This document shows, one piece after another, positions 13,571-24,990 of a stretch of 64,000 nt of DNA (within the stretch, counting starts at the first letter, position 1; each line of letters starts with the position of its first letter). The notes under the pieces were generated by a model. That model was not told the DNA's origin. It saw nothing but the letters and a program-made list of their open reading frames with translations, and made no database searches. Where the stretch lies: assembly GCF_028453695.1 (NCBI RefSeq), contig NC_135781.1, positions 620,001 through 684,000 of the forward strand, given 5' to 3'. The stretch is from Augochlora pura (taxonomy: Eukaryota > Arthropoda > Insecta > Hymenoptera > Halictidae). Position numbers and translations under genes: made by a program.

Positions 13571-13678
13571 ATGGAACATGGCAACCTGGTAGATCAGAGC
13601 AACTCGAAGCCGTTGAACCATCGACTCTTCGAAGCCGAAAGAGTGCGCAGAGTCTCTTCGATCTCAGCCTGCTGGTAG
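13571..13678 (+). CDS. possible small ORF (35 codons), unrecognised
   Basis: ATG at 13571, TAG at 13676-13678. The predicted peptide is hydrophilic, begins MEHGNLVDQ and ends SACW, with no signal peptide or membrane segment. It is the first ATG after the TATA-like element at 13476. I do not recognise it. It could be a real micropeptide, the start of a spliced gene, or chance. Confidence 0.15.
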   Translation: MEHGNLVDQSNSKPLNHRLFEAERVRRVSSISACW

Positions 13679-13831
13679 ATTAACGAGTCAGACTACTTGT
13701 ACCAGAGCGTCGTTCCGGCTGAATTTGACGAAAGTATGCTCGCGGGTTGAAGTTGATTCGCCGACCGGTTGGTCCATAGGTGTTGCAGGACAAGCTGCGC
13801 GATTAGCATCGCAGAGCGCGGCTGGGTCCAT

Positions 13832-13875
13832 CGGCGACGGCGACGGCGACGGTGGTGGTGGTGGTGGTGGTGGTG
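13832..13875. repeat. (CGACGG)n/(GGT)n triplet repeat
   Basis: Short CGACGG units pass into eight or more GGT triplets. On the minus strand this encodes a His run followed by Arg, the source of a misleading poly-His frame. Confidence 0.9.
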
Positions 13876-14002
13876 TGCCACGGAGGTTCGCGTGTGTTCA
13901 CGGGGCCGCGGTGAACGCGTGTGTTCGCGCTGGTTCAGCCCGTGGAAGAGGGTTCGACGTTCACCAGCCTGGACACGGAACGATGCCCGATCCCGTCGCG
14001 TC

Positions 14003-14048
14003 GCCTCGTCTCGCGTCGCCTCGCGTCGCCTCGCGTCGCCTCGCGTCG
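14003..14048. repeat. CCTCGCGTCG decamer tandem repeat
   Basis: Four to five near-identical 10-bp units of CCTCGCGTCG type run in tandem. All frames stay open across it, which explains the long overlapping frames nearby. Confidence 0.85.
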
Positions 14049-16942
14049 GTGTATCCGCGGCACATGGCGTAGAGACGCACTATGAATATTCAACCGGGTA
14101 GCCGACATGGCTGCGTTCGAATCCATTATTCATTCGTGCTGCAGCACCCAAGCGATCGTTCGCTCCCTTGCTCCCTTGCGCGCGCTCTAGTCGCGTTTTC
14201 CGGCGAGCAGTCCGGTTAAGTTGGAGAGAGAGAGAGGACGAGACAGGAGGGATAGAGGAAGACTTGCCGGAGATGAGAGGAAATCTGCGGAAACAGGGAA
14301 AAAGGGGGAAAAGGGACGGTATCGATAGAAAAACTGAAATCCCACTAAAAATGTTATCGCAAGATTTTTCGCTCTGTTTTCATCTACGTATGGTCACTCT
14401 GAATGCTTTTAGCCAAAGTTTTCCCTTGTTACGATTGTTTTGCCTGTGCACGGTGTCTGTAATGGAACATCATTAGTCGACCGAAGATTTTTACGTATTT
14501 GGACGATTTAGCATTTCCAGCTCGAAATGCTGGAAGCGAATATCGAGAAACAGCTTTGTTCCTTCAGCGCTTCTGACTGTCGCGCCATCTAAAAAATTTC
14601 ATAAACTCAAAGTATTTTAATTAATCAAATTAAAATTTCTACCTTTAAGTTGTGCGACATTGACACTAAAATCTGTAATAACTGGTATCTGATTTTTCCT
14701 TTCACACTTCCTGACATTGTAGAAATATTTCTACGACAATTTTCATTAAATACTGCTCTTTAGTCAAGCATATATTATAATACAAACTATTTAAAATTTT
14801 TTAAATTGTCATTATTATATATATTTATCTTGTCATTATTACAGACCAATTTACAGTTAATTAAATTGGCTTCCTGGTTCCTAATGAAATTCGTATCACG
14901 TAATAGATCGATATATTGTAACAGACAGATATGGGTGACAGGGGATTCTTCGCGAACGCGTCTCTGCGAAACTGGTTTCTCGTTCGCGAAAATATTTAGG
15001 GTAAGAAATGATTTTGAGGAAGGAAGAGGACCCGCAGGATCTTCCTCGTGATCTTCTCGTACGTGGTCGCGTCGCTCTGTTCGGGATCCTCCGCTTCTGG
15101 ACCCCTCCCTTATTCACGGGGGCCCGTTCCTCGTCGTTTTATTCGCTGGCGGGAAGAATGCGCCCCGCTCGGACCAGCAATCAGCCCGAAACGGCCCGAA
15201 GTAGGGGCATCGCTTACGCAACAGAGAGACCCGTGCTCGAATTTTTCGAATTCCTGAATAAGCGAAGCTCGGACAGAGCGGGTCTCGTGTCCGGCCCCGA
15301 AATTTTCGAAAATTAGTCCGCTTCTCTCGTCCCGGCCGGCCACGTTCCTCGCGCTATTCCTCGCAATCTGCGCCAGCCTCGCCTAACATATCTAGCATCG
15401 ATACATTTCTCAGGGCAATTGCAATTGCTGAGACTCGCATCAATGTCAACATCTCGCGTCAAAGTAACCAAAAATTGTCAATTTATATGCAGCGATTTCG
15501 TGTCGCGTAAATCGCATCGCCAAAAATTAGTAGACGCTCGTAATCGCGATTACAAACGGGCGGAAGTTCGGCAGGGTGGATATCGCGCATTGTGATTCAA
15601 CGGGAAGGGAACAAGAGACTCGGGGAGTTGCTGTTCCGACTGCAACCGTGTGTGTCGTTGCGGCAAAATGGCGGTGGTCCCGCATCAACGTCGCCGGCGC
15701 GTTGTGGAATTTACAAAGACAAACAGTGCTGGCAACTGTGTACCGCGAGCGCGCCTTCGGATGGAAGTTCCATTGTAAAGCATCCAGATGACAAGACAAT
15801 AGCGAGAGCCAGAGGCAAATTGTTTAGAATCTGTTTTTCGCGACGGGACGCGGTTTAAATCGTTCGCGGACGTCCTCGCGGCTAATGTCTCGTGAAATTT
15901 TTCCGGTCGTCGAGAGCGAATCGTTCTCCTCGTTCGCCAATTAATCCGACTTAATAACTCTCTTCGACTTGTTTGCACGCGAGATTCCGCGCGGCCGCCA
16001 GAAAACGGCGCAAAGGCCGCAGTTTTTAACGCGCGCGCGCGTCGAGTCGCGTTAAACAAACAAGTCGACCTTAATGGAATCAGCACGACGCGGCCCGGTC
16101 GACGGGAACCGGGAAGAAAAAATTCGTAGAAGCCGGACTCCGAAGTGGTCGTGCTAATTATGCTTTCTAACAAATGACTAGCGCACGGGTTGCCCGGCGA
16201 CGATGCGTGTTTTACACGGGATTACACGCATTAAAACACGAACGCTTTGGAAAGAGGAGGACCGAGAGGGCAGCAGCAGCAGCAGCAGAAGGGAACGCGA
16301 AAGCGAGGCGAAACGAAGCCGCGGAGGAGGACGCGGCTCTCCTCGCAAGGAACACCCGCGGTGATCTACTTACATCTGCATTAATGCGCCCCGGGACCGG
16401 CGACCGGCGACCGGCGACCGCCGAAGCAGGTGTTCGATCCTCGCGCGCCGCAGGATTTCGTGACAGAATTTTTCCCCGAGACGATCCCCGTTTCGTGTTC
16501 CGCGAGACCGAGCCAACCGAGGAGGGCATATCCTAATTAACATTCGAGGAAAGCCTGCCCCGCTCTCTGTTATGCAAATCGCGTTATACGATACCGGCCG
16601 CGCCGCCGCGAACATGTGTTTATTGCAGAAATAGGCAGTCCACGTCAAATATAAAACACTCGGCCGCATCTATATCAACGCCCGTACGCAAACATCGTAA
16701 ACGTCCAATTATGCGAAATTATGCGCTTATAAATATGCTCGCTGACTTTGTGGCTACGCTTGTATCTTGCATCTTGTATCTTCTGGCTTCGACGAATCGC
16801 AACGTTTCTGCTGGCGCGCGGATAAACCAAGCCTGCGAATTTTCATTATTATTATTCGCAAAATATTGCAGGCTATTCTAGGCTCGATGCTAGAACAATT
16901 CAACGTTTCCCATTTGTCGTTCAATCGATCGCTAAGTAAGTG

Positions 16943-16964
16943 TTTCGCTTTGTTCTAGGTAAGT
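16943..16964 (+). promoter_or_regulatory. candidate recursive (ratchet) splice site
   Basis: A tract with 13 pyrimidines in 16 bases leads to TCTAG at 16954-16958, followed directly by GTAAGT at 16959-16964. A 3' splice site fused to a consensus 5' splice site is the defining pattern of recursive splice points, which in insects divide very long introns. No flanking exon is confirmed on either side, so this is motif evidence only. A second GTAAGT at 17085-17090 offers the alternative reading as an ordinary small exon. Confidence 0.35.
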
Positions 16965-17084
16965 TGTGACCGGAGAACCGCGGTGAACGTTTGGATTGTA
17001 TTTTCGGTGGTAAGGCTCAGAATGACGTTCAGATGCATGCCGGCCTTTCAGACACTCGGTGGCAGTGACTGCAGCGCGTCCTGG
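16959..17084 (+). CDS. possible 126-nt cassette exon or recursive-splice exon
   Basis: It is bounded by the pyrimidine tract and AG at 16957-16958 and by GTAAGT at 17085. The length is a multiple of three. Read in phase 0 all 42 codons are open: the segment starts Val-Ser-Cys-Asp, has a hydrophobic middle and ends in Ser-Trp before the donor. About 60 percent of third positions are G or C, so coding bias is weak. Recursive splice points often carry a downstream cryptic donor like this one, so it may be rarely or never included. The product is not recognised. Confidence 0.2.
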
Positions 17085-17228
17085 GTAAGTGCGTTCTTTC
17101 TTATGCTAGTGGACTGTCGCTATAATAAATCCACTGAACATTGCCTCATCAAAATTCGTACATTTTACTCTTCCTTCGACGAATTCGTTCCAGATCTTCC
17201 ATAATTTTTCAGGGAACAAACATCCTTG

Positions 17229-17335
17229 TTACATATAATATTACATATAATATAAATTTTAAATATAAATATATTACATATAATATTACATATAATACAA
17301 ATTTTAAATATAAATATATTACATATAATTACATA
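17229..17335. repeat. 45-bp AT-rich tandem repeat
   Basis: Units begin TTACATATAATATTAC at 17229 and 17274, with a third partial unit at 17319; both periods are 45 bp. The unit itself contains two TTACATATAA submotifs. It has no coding meaning. Confidence 0.9.
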
Positions 17336-19550
17336 GGAAATAATTGTTTCCATAGCAGTTGCTATTTTTAAAGATTGCCCGCAACGATACTATTTTAAAT
17401 ATCTTGTTATATTATCAGGTTTCACGTGTGACCACGTTATAATTAAAGTAAAATATTCGGATAGGGTATCAACGTATTTTACAAATGAATAAAAGCTCTA
17501 GAAACGCGCAAAGAAAAATATAATAGGTGAAAGGAAATTTCTGAATAATTGTCGCATCTAACTCGGCTGTGAAATACGTTCTTGTGTACACGGAAATATT
17601 TGCAGAGGTGGCTCTCTTTTCTCGGGATAATGATACCTTTCCGCGAGTACGGTCATTACCGAATGGGCCCAGCGAGTTGTCGAGTTAATCGGCCCGACAG
17701 CTGAACAACTGGAAAACGGTGAAATTTGTTAATTACCGATAATTAGAGCGGGCCGTTATCTCGCGAGGCATCGGCGAAGGGAATTGATGAAACATAGCCG
17801 CGCGTCCACCGAGAGAGCCGGTCGCGTATCTCGCTAGTACATCGTTCGACACGGCACGTTAAGTCCGTACGGTATGCTAACACGTTCCCCGGTCGCGCTC
17901 TCGAGAAATTAGGGAGAACGCGAGGCCACGCGCGTACCCGCGCCTAATTGAGAGATCGCGCGAGCCTCGTTCGACTAAACGAGAACATAATCCTCCGAAT
18001 CGGAATTTTCAATCGCGATCGACGACAGTCCGAGAAAATCGAGCAGAGGAAAATTCGCCGAGCTACGCGAATCCCTTGCTCTCGACGTTGCCTATAAACA
18101 CGTAGAGAGCCGGAGCCCGATGCTTATTACCGCACACAGTTCCATTACCGGTTCTCGTAAATGCAATCGCACACTCGCGTATCGCGGCGATCGTCCACGG
18201 AGATATCGCACGCTTAAAGCTTCCGGTCATTAAATACGGATTACCGACGTTCCTACGAACATTCTTCCACGCGGCATTCAAATCACCCGGATAAAGACTT
18301 TCCTAATGATCGCGACAACCGCTGCCTCTTCGAGGGAACATTCTCGCGCGAGAGGAATCCGCGCGCGCTTCGGCAAAAACGGCGACGCGATTCAATTTCG
18401 CGGCCTCTCTGTTACCAAAGATACCCATCTGTTTATAGGCACGAACAATTTCGTTCGTTCGGTGCACTGCTCCGGACAAGCCGCGAAGAACGCAGATTTT
18501 ACAATGGCGGGCGGGTTTAAACAAACCTTCGCGTTTGAAATTAAAACTGCCGTGGCTCTCCGAGCGGAAACAAACCCGGCCTCTTCTCCATTATTTGCCA
18601 ACATGCGGCATTGCTAATTCAACGAACTTAACCTGCACAGGAAGGCTCCCGCCGGAGAGGTTCAATTAAAGATGGAGCGCTCTCCTTTTGTCTCCGCGTG
18701 CTTGTTTACTTTTTAACGTGCAGCAAAGTGTAACAATGTCGGGGGCGTTGGAAGGCGTCGATCAAATTAAGCGGCACACGCGTCGCTGCATAAACGAACA
18801 CCCACCGTTTCAATTGCCGTTACACACGTACATGCTTCCTCCGCTGGGGTCGGGTTAGTTAATTTTTCAGGCAAGTGAAAATTCTTCCGCGAACGAAATA
18901 CCGGGGTTTCTGAAAGGGTTCGCGAGGCTCGCGAGGCTCGCGCGGCGGAAAGAAAGGAGCCCCGGCGATTCTTTCAATTTGTTCTCGGCGAAAACGTTGT
19001 TGCACGCTTAACGCTGCCCTTTTGCATACCTTCGCTTTTCCGTGGAAAATATTCAGAGCTTTTCAGAGGAAAAATGACCAACGCGCAATAATTTTTGTAA
19101 TTTAAGGCGTTCATCGAGTTACGCGTCCGAGCTCAATTTAAAAAGGCTCCGCGCGATTTTCCAATAATCCGCGACGCGAGGTAAAATAAGAAATAATTAT
19201 TGGTCGATTAGAAGAAAGCCGCGGAGCGGTTTTGCGACAGGTCAGCGGAAGCGGGATCCGCGGAATTGCTCGGAATTGCACGGAATTGCGGAAGGAAAAC
19301 GAGATTACTGGGAGCCCTTTGCCGTCGAATAATCCTACGGGGGATCCGTCTCAACGCGGCTGCGCGACCAAAGATCCTCCGCCGCCTAAGAAATTCAAGG
19401 CTGCCTTCTTATTCTCCGGTTCCCGTTGTTATTACTTTGTTTCCTTTCTTCCCCTCTTTCCAGGACGAGTAAATAACTCCCCGGTCGTTTATTCAGCCCA
19501 CCCCCGAGTTTATAATGGAGATTATCTTATTTGCGGCGAGCCTTGCCTTA

Positions 19551-19587
19551 GACGACGACGACGACGGCGACGGCGACGACGACGACT
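19551..19587. repeat. (GAC)n triplet repeat
   Basis: About twelve GAC/GGC triplets. They encode poly-Arg in one + frame and make the surrounding open frames unreliable. Confidence 0.9.
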
Positions 19588-20277
19588 CGGCCGTCCGAGT
19601 TTCTTGATAGAAAAACCACGGCGCGCCGTGGAAAAACCGCGGCGAAACGCGATATCCGCGTCGGCGTGAATAAAGGAGAACGGAGGGTCTTGCGATGCCA
19701 CGAATAATATGATTTTTAAACCGGCTACCGTTCCGACCTAGCGAAAATTTCCACTCGCGATGCCGCGCGATAAGAAAGTCTCACTCTCGCGTTTCCGATT
19801 GTTTAGGGGCGCAAAATATCGAGCTTGGAACTCGTGCTCTTAGAATTCCAAATTTCAAGACTTTCACTTTTCAATTAAAAAAGAAAACACTAGCAAAATA
19901 AAGCCGGCCGTTTTTTAAAAAAAATTGTTACTCGTAATTGTAGATTTTATTCTAATTGATATATTATAAAGGCAGTTTTTAAAAAATAATTTTAACAATT
20001 CCGCAGGGTCTTATCTCTGCTCTTTCATCGCGAGAAGGTAACGTCTTCGTTGATAGTCTAGAGGCCCGGTCAAGTGAATCCACCTGTACATTTGTGCAAA
20101 CCATCGCTGGCAGTGGTTTCCCCGATCCCGGGGACGCGCCGGGGGTGTCCGTTCGTGTTTCTAGTTGTCGGTTGCCGTCGACGAATCGCACGTAGAGCGC
20201 TGCACCTTGCAATTACGCGGAAAGGCGGTCCCATCCACGCTCGCGGAGCGTAACAGGGCCGGCACGTTCTTCCCCAC

Positions 20278-20304
20278 TTTTCTCTCTCTCTCTCTCTCTC
20301 TCTC
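20278..20304. repeat. (TC)n microsatellite
   Basis: Thirteen uninterrupted TC units, followed by two C-rich runs. Confidence 0.9.
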
Positions 20305-21338
20305 ACCCCCCTCCCCCCTCCTGTAGCCAGCCCCCGTGCTGTTTCATTATTAATTATCAGGTCGCCACTATGTTATTAGTGCACTAGGAGAAAACGCCCG
20401 CCTTTCTGTTCGGTGAGCGGCGTGGCGTGGCGTGGCGCGACGCGACGCGACGCGGCGCTGAGCCGAGCGGAGCCGAGCCGAGCTGAACCGAGCCGAGAGA
20501 AGAGAGGAGAGGAGAGGAGAGAGAGAGAGACCCGGGGCCGAGGCCGCGGCCGAGGAGACTCAATCCTCGAGACTCGACGATGATAAATAACGACGTGGCG
20601 GGTACACGCGCACGTACAATCTGCTGCATGGCCGTTTGAGCGACACGCAGGTGTAATTACTATTATCAATTAGCGAACGGGAGGGCAGATTTATGAATTA
20701 GGAATGCAGGGCCGCGCGCCGCCGCCGACTCGTAGTTCTTTGCTCGGTGTCCCCCTCACCCCCGCCCCCCGTTTCTCTCTTTCCCGTTTCCCGCGGTGCT
20801 TTTCCGATCGTGCTTGATCGATTGGCCGTTATTAAAGCAGTTTTGCCAATGTTTTTGCTGCGAGGGCGTCGAGACCGAGACCGAGACCGAGACCGAAACT
20901 ACTCCGGCCTCCCCGAGTGAATGATTGTGTTTGCTTTGCGATTTTTCTGAGCGTAATGGCAGCGCGCGTTCTTAATGGCAGGGAAAGCGGCGTTGCGAAT
21001 CGTGGGAAGGCGGTTTCGGGTACGCTAGACGCGGGCACTCCGTCTTCTAGTTCTCGCTTCGGCTATCATTAGTTTTGGTATTTAGCTCGGTGAGTTATGC
21101 GACCAGTTTGCCCGATTCCTGGACATCGGTAATTATTTGTTGCCGGGCTTGCTCGACGATATTATCTAATTGCTCGCGTTGTCGATGCTAAAACAGTGGA
21201 CGTTTTTCTAACTGAGAAAAATGAATTTCTCGCTTGCCGTACTTTACCGAGTCAAATTCGAGGCGGTAATTTCTAACGCTACGTTGTTGATCCGTTCCTT
21301 CACGTCTGAATAAAGTTCTATTCTCTCGTCATCAATGT

Positions 21339-21530
21339 TTAACCCTTTGCATTCAAGTGGGGAGACCCTGAGGCCCCACTAAAATTATTTTATCACGTTT
21401 CAAGACAATTTCGTATGCATTAAATGCACTTGGTCGCATAAAATGGAAATACCATAAGCTAGGGAAATTACTTTAGATTAGATTCGTATGAGAATTGTTG
21501 AATAAAGATGTCTATTGAACAATTGTTCGT
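21339..21530 (+). mobile_element. family A piggyBac-type MITE, 5' part
   Basis: It starts TTAA-CCCTTTGCATTC at 21339 and continues with the same head region as the complete copy at 57246 (a run ending in ATTATTTTATC here against AATTGTATCC there). No matching downstream terminus with TTAA was found, so the copy is truncated or too diverged; the right boundary is approximate. No coding capacity. Confidence 0.45.
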
Positions 21531-21897
21531 GGGAGCATTTTTCTAGTACCAGTACAGGATAGCATTAGCCTGGCTGGAGACTGGTTAAAAACGTGGAAAG
21601 CGAAGAAGCAGCATCGATTTGTGGAAGCGACGTACTCGCAGAATCGCGTTGATCGTCCGGTTAAAAAGCTGGCATCGACGTTCCACTCCCAATTATTGTC
21701 GGGTAATTAATGCGACGTAATTAAAACGGCATAACAAGAGAGGCGAGCCGGAGGAACGGCGGACTGCGAATCGGTTGGCCTCGTCGCGCGACGCCGCGCA
21801 ATGACGAGGTCGCGCCCGCTAGACAGCCAGAGCGAGAGCCAGGCAGAGGGAACCAACGAAACCAAACCAAACCAGCCAACCGAGCCAACTAACCCGA

Positions 21898-21966
21898 CCA
21901 GCCAGCCATCCAGCCATCCAGCCAGGCAGGCAGGCAGGCAGCCAGCCAGCCAGACCAACCAGCCAG
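21898..21966. repeat. (CCAG)n/(CAGG)n tetranucleotide array
   Basis: Mixed CCAG, CCATCCAG and CAGG units cover about 70 bp. The minus strand reads as repeated Gly-Trp-Leu-Ala, a pure repeat artefact. Confidence 0.9.
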
Positions 21967-22405
21967 TCGGCCGGCCGTGTGTCGTTAGCGTGTCTCTCGT
22001 TTTTCTCGCGTAACGAACTCATTTATTTCCACGCGGTAATGTACGACAATGCGGAGGTCGATCTACGACTCGCGCGGCCGCGAAACAAAGCGCGCGCTGC
22101 TTGGCAAACGAGCTGTGCAGTGCACGCCGCCGCTCCGCTCCGCGCCCCGCACTACGCCGCAGAAGGGACCCCGAGGGGCGGTGAGTATTTCATCAGAATT
22201 TACGTTGCATTTCACGCTGCTAATACCGGCGTAGTATAATTATAATTAGCGGGCTACGCCCTTCACACCGCCCCCTTCGGAACTTTGCCGCGGATATACC
22301 TGGCCGCGCGTATCCTTCGCCTTGATATCCGGCGAGCAACGACGATGGCGGCGCTCCGCTACGCTCCGTCGCCCTGCCATCCCCCTTTTGCCGTTCTCTT
22401 CTTGC

Positions 22406-22455
22406 CGTCTCGTCTCTTCTCGTCTCGTCTCGTCTCTTCTCGTCTCTTCTCTTCT
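22406..22455. repeat. (CGTCT/CTTCT)n pyrimidine pentamer array
   Basis: About ten pentamers alternate CGTCT and CTTCT. The run is a polypyrimidine tract on the + strand. Confidence 0.9.
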
Positions 22456-22952
22456 CCGCGCCGACCCAAACTTTCTTTCGAACGCATGATGAACGACAAG
22501 CAAACCTGTGGATTTAACCCTCGGCTCCACGAGCGATCATTTCGACCCGCCTGCTGGAACCGAACCTGCCACATGCTTTTGTTATCGCGCCGAACCTCCG
22601 TTCACCGGTGCCGGGTCGCTCCGGACCCGTCTCGCCAACAATTCCCGCGATTCTCACCTGTCTTCGTTTGCAACCGAGAACATTCGTCGACAAAACCGCG
22701 TTTTCGTATCCCTGTCTCGCAAAATCTAATTCCTATGACACTAATTTATAACAAACTCGACTGACTGGGGAGTTTAGCAAATTTCAAATCTTAATAGTTT
22801 ACCAATTTGACTATTACAATTGACTAACCTAACCTAAGCTGTTTCGAAGGAACTCTGCTAAATACGTAACAATCGCACCCTTTATCGCGATCGTACATGA
22901 CGCTTAAATGTAACAATATTTATAATTATTTGTTGCTTTAACTACGTCAATA

Positions 22953-23175
22953 TTAACACGTTGAGTGCCGACAATCGACCACTAAAATCCCCACACAGTT
23001 AAAGCAATTTATTTAATTAAAGGAAAACTAGAAAGTTGACGTTTATCATAGGGGATGGTATTAGAACACTTTGCATTCGAAACATTCTAGTCAAATTCAT
23101 TTCGTTCAAACATATTGCAATAAAAATGAATTTTCAAGTTTGGTCAGAAACTAGTGTCACTCATATTTGCATTAA
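22953..23175 (+). mobile_element. possible family C TTAA MITE
   Basis: It starts TTAA-CACGTTGAGTGCCG at 22953. The best matching right end is near 23154-23175, where TCACTCA is followed a few bases later by TTAA. Elements beginning TTAACACGTTGAGTGC are, from general knowledge, a frequent piggyBac-type MITE form in bees. The right terminus is degenerate, so the boundary is uncertain. A possible second relic ends near 25762 (CATTCGGCGCGTTGAA). Confidence 0.35.
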
Positions 23176-23574
23176 AAGCAGCTAAAAATGTCTTCAAATC
23201 TATATGATGGGAAGCCTCTGAACCTTCCTCGTGGAACGAAGAAAATCAGAAGAGAGGCCAGAACAAAGGCGTCGCAGCCCTCGAAAGTGTTTGTCTTGTA
23301 AAATCCGAGGGGTTCGCGCACGAAATCCAGGACACCGCGTTCAAACCCCGTGAACCCGACACGGGGAACATCGCAGTCCCCCCTAGCGAACCTCGAAGCG
23401 GAACTTCGCAACGAAGATTCTATCGAGGCCCGTCCGCGAGGGCCTATCAAAATATTCCAATCTGGAGATAGCCTGGTACAGAAATGCCGACGATCTGAAC
23501 GCCGATCACGCCCCGGTCTCTGGTCAAAGGATCTCGGAATGGATCTCGATCCACGAAGGCAGGCGGTAAAGAGA

Positions 23575-23650
23575 AGGCTCCGGGGAAGGGGAAGCAAGAG
23601 GAGGAGGAGGAGGAGGAGGATGAGAAAGAGGGAGGATGAGGAGGAGGGAG
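23575..23650. repeat. polypurine (GGA)n tract
   Basis: About 75 bp of almost unbroken purine with GGA/GAG units. A second (GA)n run lies at 23934-23955 and a TC run at 23683-23706, giving alternating strand asymmetry over 400 bp. Confidence 0.85.
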
Positions 23651-23929
23651 GGCACGGGGCGCACATGCAAAACAACCACCGTTTCTCTCTCTCTCTCTCT
23701 CTCCCTCTCTCCTCGTCGGCCACTTGCCGCTCCTCGCATCATGGAGTTCTATGGCCAGTGTTTTTGCACGGCATGACACCGGCCAATCGCGCAAAATTAC
23801 GTGAAGAGGCCGAGGGAAACCGGGGAAAAAAGAGGAACGGATGATGGAAGGAGTGAAAAGGAGGCGAGGAGAGCGAGACCAGCGAGAGCAGCGAGCTGCC
23901 AGAGAAACGGAGAACGAGAGAAAAAGGGA

Positions 23930-24063
23930 GAAAGAGAGAGAGAGAGAGAGAGAGACGAGGAGAGGGTGGCGGTCCGCGACTGCGGCGGCGGCGGCGGCGG
24001 CGGTGGTGGTTCTGGCTGTGGTCGTGGTTGTGGTCGGTGGTCGGTGGTCGGTGGTCGGTGGTC
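23930..24063. repeat. (GA)n, (GCG)n and (GGTCGGT)n compound repeat
   Basis: A GA run passes into GCG triplets (about 23981-24003), then GGTGGT and several GGTCGGT heptamers up to 24063. Confidence 0.85.
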
Positions 24064-24585
24064 GGGGCACGGGGGGCAAGAGAATGGGAGAGGAGAAAAA
24101 AAGAGAAGAAAGAGGGAATGGTGCGCGTGCCTCGGGGCGAAGTCTTGGGCCTCGCGTGCCCAGGCATGGCCTCGTCGTCTCACTCCTCGGACTTGTGGCG
24201 GTCAGAGGTCATCATCGAGCACGAGCCACCTTCGGGTTCTCAACCTCCCCTCGGTGTGTTGCCGACGCCGATATAAAACTGCCTCATTAAAGGTGCTCGC
24301 AAATTCCGAGCGTGCCTCGAATCGGGACGAGCGGCCCGGATTTTACGACGGTCCGCCCGAACAAGAGAGACCGTCTTCCAACCCCTTTTGCCTCCTATAC
24401 CCTCGGCCGCCGGTTGCGTCGCCGCCACGCCACTGTCAGCCCCTCCCCCTCCCTCAAATATATTAGGCGGTACACCCCTGCCAGAAAGTATTCCATCCGA
24501 CGAATCCGTGTCGTTGCTACACGGCCAGAGCCAAAATTAGTCCCCAAATCGTGCGCCCTTTTATTGTCTCAAATAACAAAATCAT

Positions 24586-24706
24586 AACCCCTTGCACTGC
24601 GACTCTCCTTTCCTTGATACGAACTGATAATTTTGATTTCTTCGATTGCCTTTATTCGCCTCTGTTTCTAGACTTTGACGACAGAAAAGTTCAATTTAAT
24701 AATTGA
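24586..24706 (-). mobile_element. family B MITE fragment
   Basis: AACCCCTTGCACTGCGACTC at 24586 opens a segment matching the reverse complement of the complete family B copy at 63135-63381, including CTAGACTTTGA against CTAGACTCTGA. The outer TTAA is mutated to ATAA and the inner end is lost. Non-coding relic. Confidence 0.5.
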
Positions 24707-24982
24707 ATAATCTGTTTCTGCGCTTTTCATACGTCTTTGTGCTACCTGGAAGAGTTACTTCGCCAGTCCAGACAACACTAGCCTCTAAACAATCTAACTC
24801 TGCGCCTATAAAGACCGGAAACGTTCCAAGCCTACCGCGCCGCACGACAGACTACGAGGCGAAACGAAGTAAACGCGGACGCAACAAGCTTGTAAAAACG
24901 TTGACGCTCGGAAAAGGATGTTAAACGCGGCGGGCACAGGAGTTCCCCGGCTGGCGCGGCCGGTCGATCCTCGTCAAACCCG

Positions 24983-24990
24983 TGACGTCA
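24983..24990. promoter_or_regulatory. palindromic CRE (TGACGTCA)
   Basis: A perfect 8-bp CREB/ATF consensus. No gene start is adjacent, so function is an inference from the motif only. Confidence 0.2.

Larger units (their letters stand above)
13679..16942. other. non-coding stretch with triplet and decamer repeats
   Basis: No supported gene. It holds a GAC/GGT array (13832-13875), CCTCGCGTCG-type repeats (14003-14048), a CAG run (16270-16288) and a GGCGACC repeat (about 16395-16418). These force open frames rich in His, Arg, Ala or Gly that I regard as artefacts. Confidence 0.6.
17336..21338. other. non-coding stretch, CpG-rich with simple repeats
   Basis: No supported gene. It holds a GAC array (19551-19587), a TC run (20278-20304), CCGAG and GA repeats around 20400-20530, and GACCGA repeats near 20875-20897. 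A strong acceptor-like pyrimidine tract ends in CAG at 19463 with an open frame of about 68 codons after it, but that frame is mostly a poly-Arg artefact. Confidence 0.6.
21531..22952. other. non-coding stretch with tetranucleotide and pentamer repeats
   Basis: No supported gene. CCAG/CAGG tetranucleotides (21898-21966) and CGTCT/CTTCT units (22406-22455) explain the Pro/Gln-rich, Trp/Leu/Ala-rich and Ser/Leu-rich open frames seen here. A short ACCTAACCTAA string near 22825 resembles two TTAGG telomeric units but is too short to call. Confidence 0.6.
23176..24585. other. purine-asymmetric GC-rich stretch
   Basis: No supported gene despite several frames over 150 codons, some of them without an ATG. 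The frames are produced by GGA, GAG, GA, GCG and GGTCGGT repeats (23575-23650, 23930-24063) and read as Glu/Arg-rich or Ser/Leu/Pro-rich on opposite strands. A TATAAAAC string at about 24272 is not followed by a coding start I can support. Confidence 0.55.

Noticed and set aside
13693..13881. Poly-His then poly-Arg small protein on the minus strand
   Set aside because: It is a direct translation of the GGT and GAC triplet repeats.
14100..14135. tRNA-like B box (GTTCGAATCC)
   Set aside because: The five-base T-stem does not pair and no acceptor stem can be formed with upstream sequence.
23447..24466. Overlapping frames of 150-220 codons on both strands
   Set aside because: They are built from GGA, GA, TC, GCG and GGTCGGT repeats and are Ser/Pro/Leu- or Glu/Arg-rich in complementary fashion.
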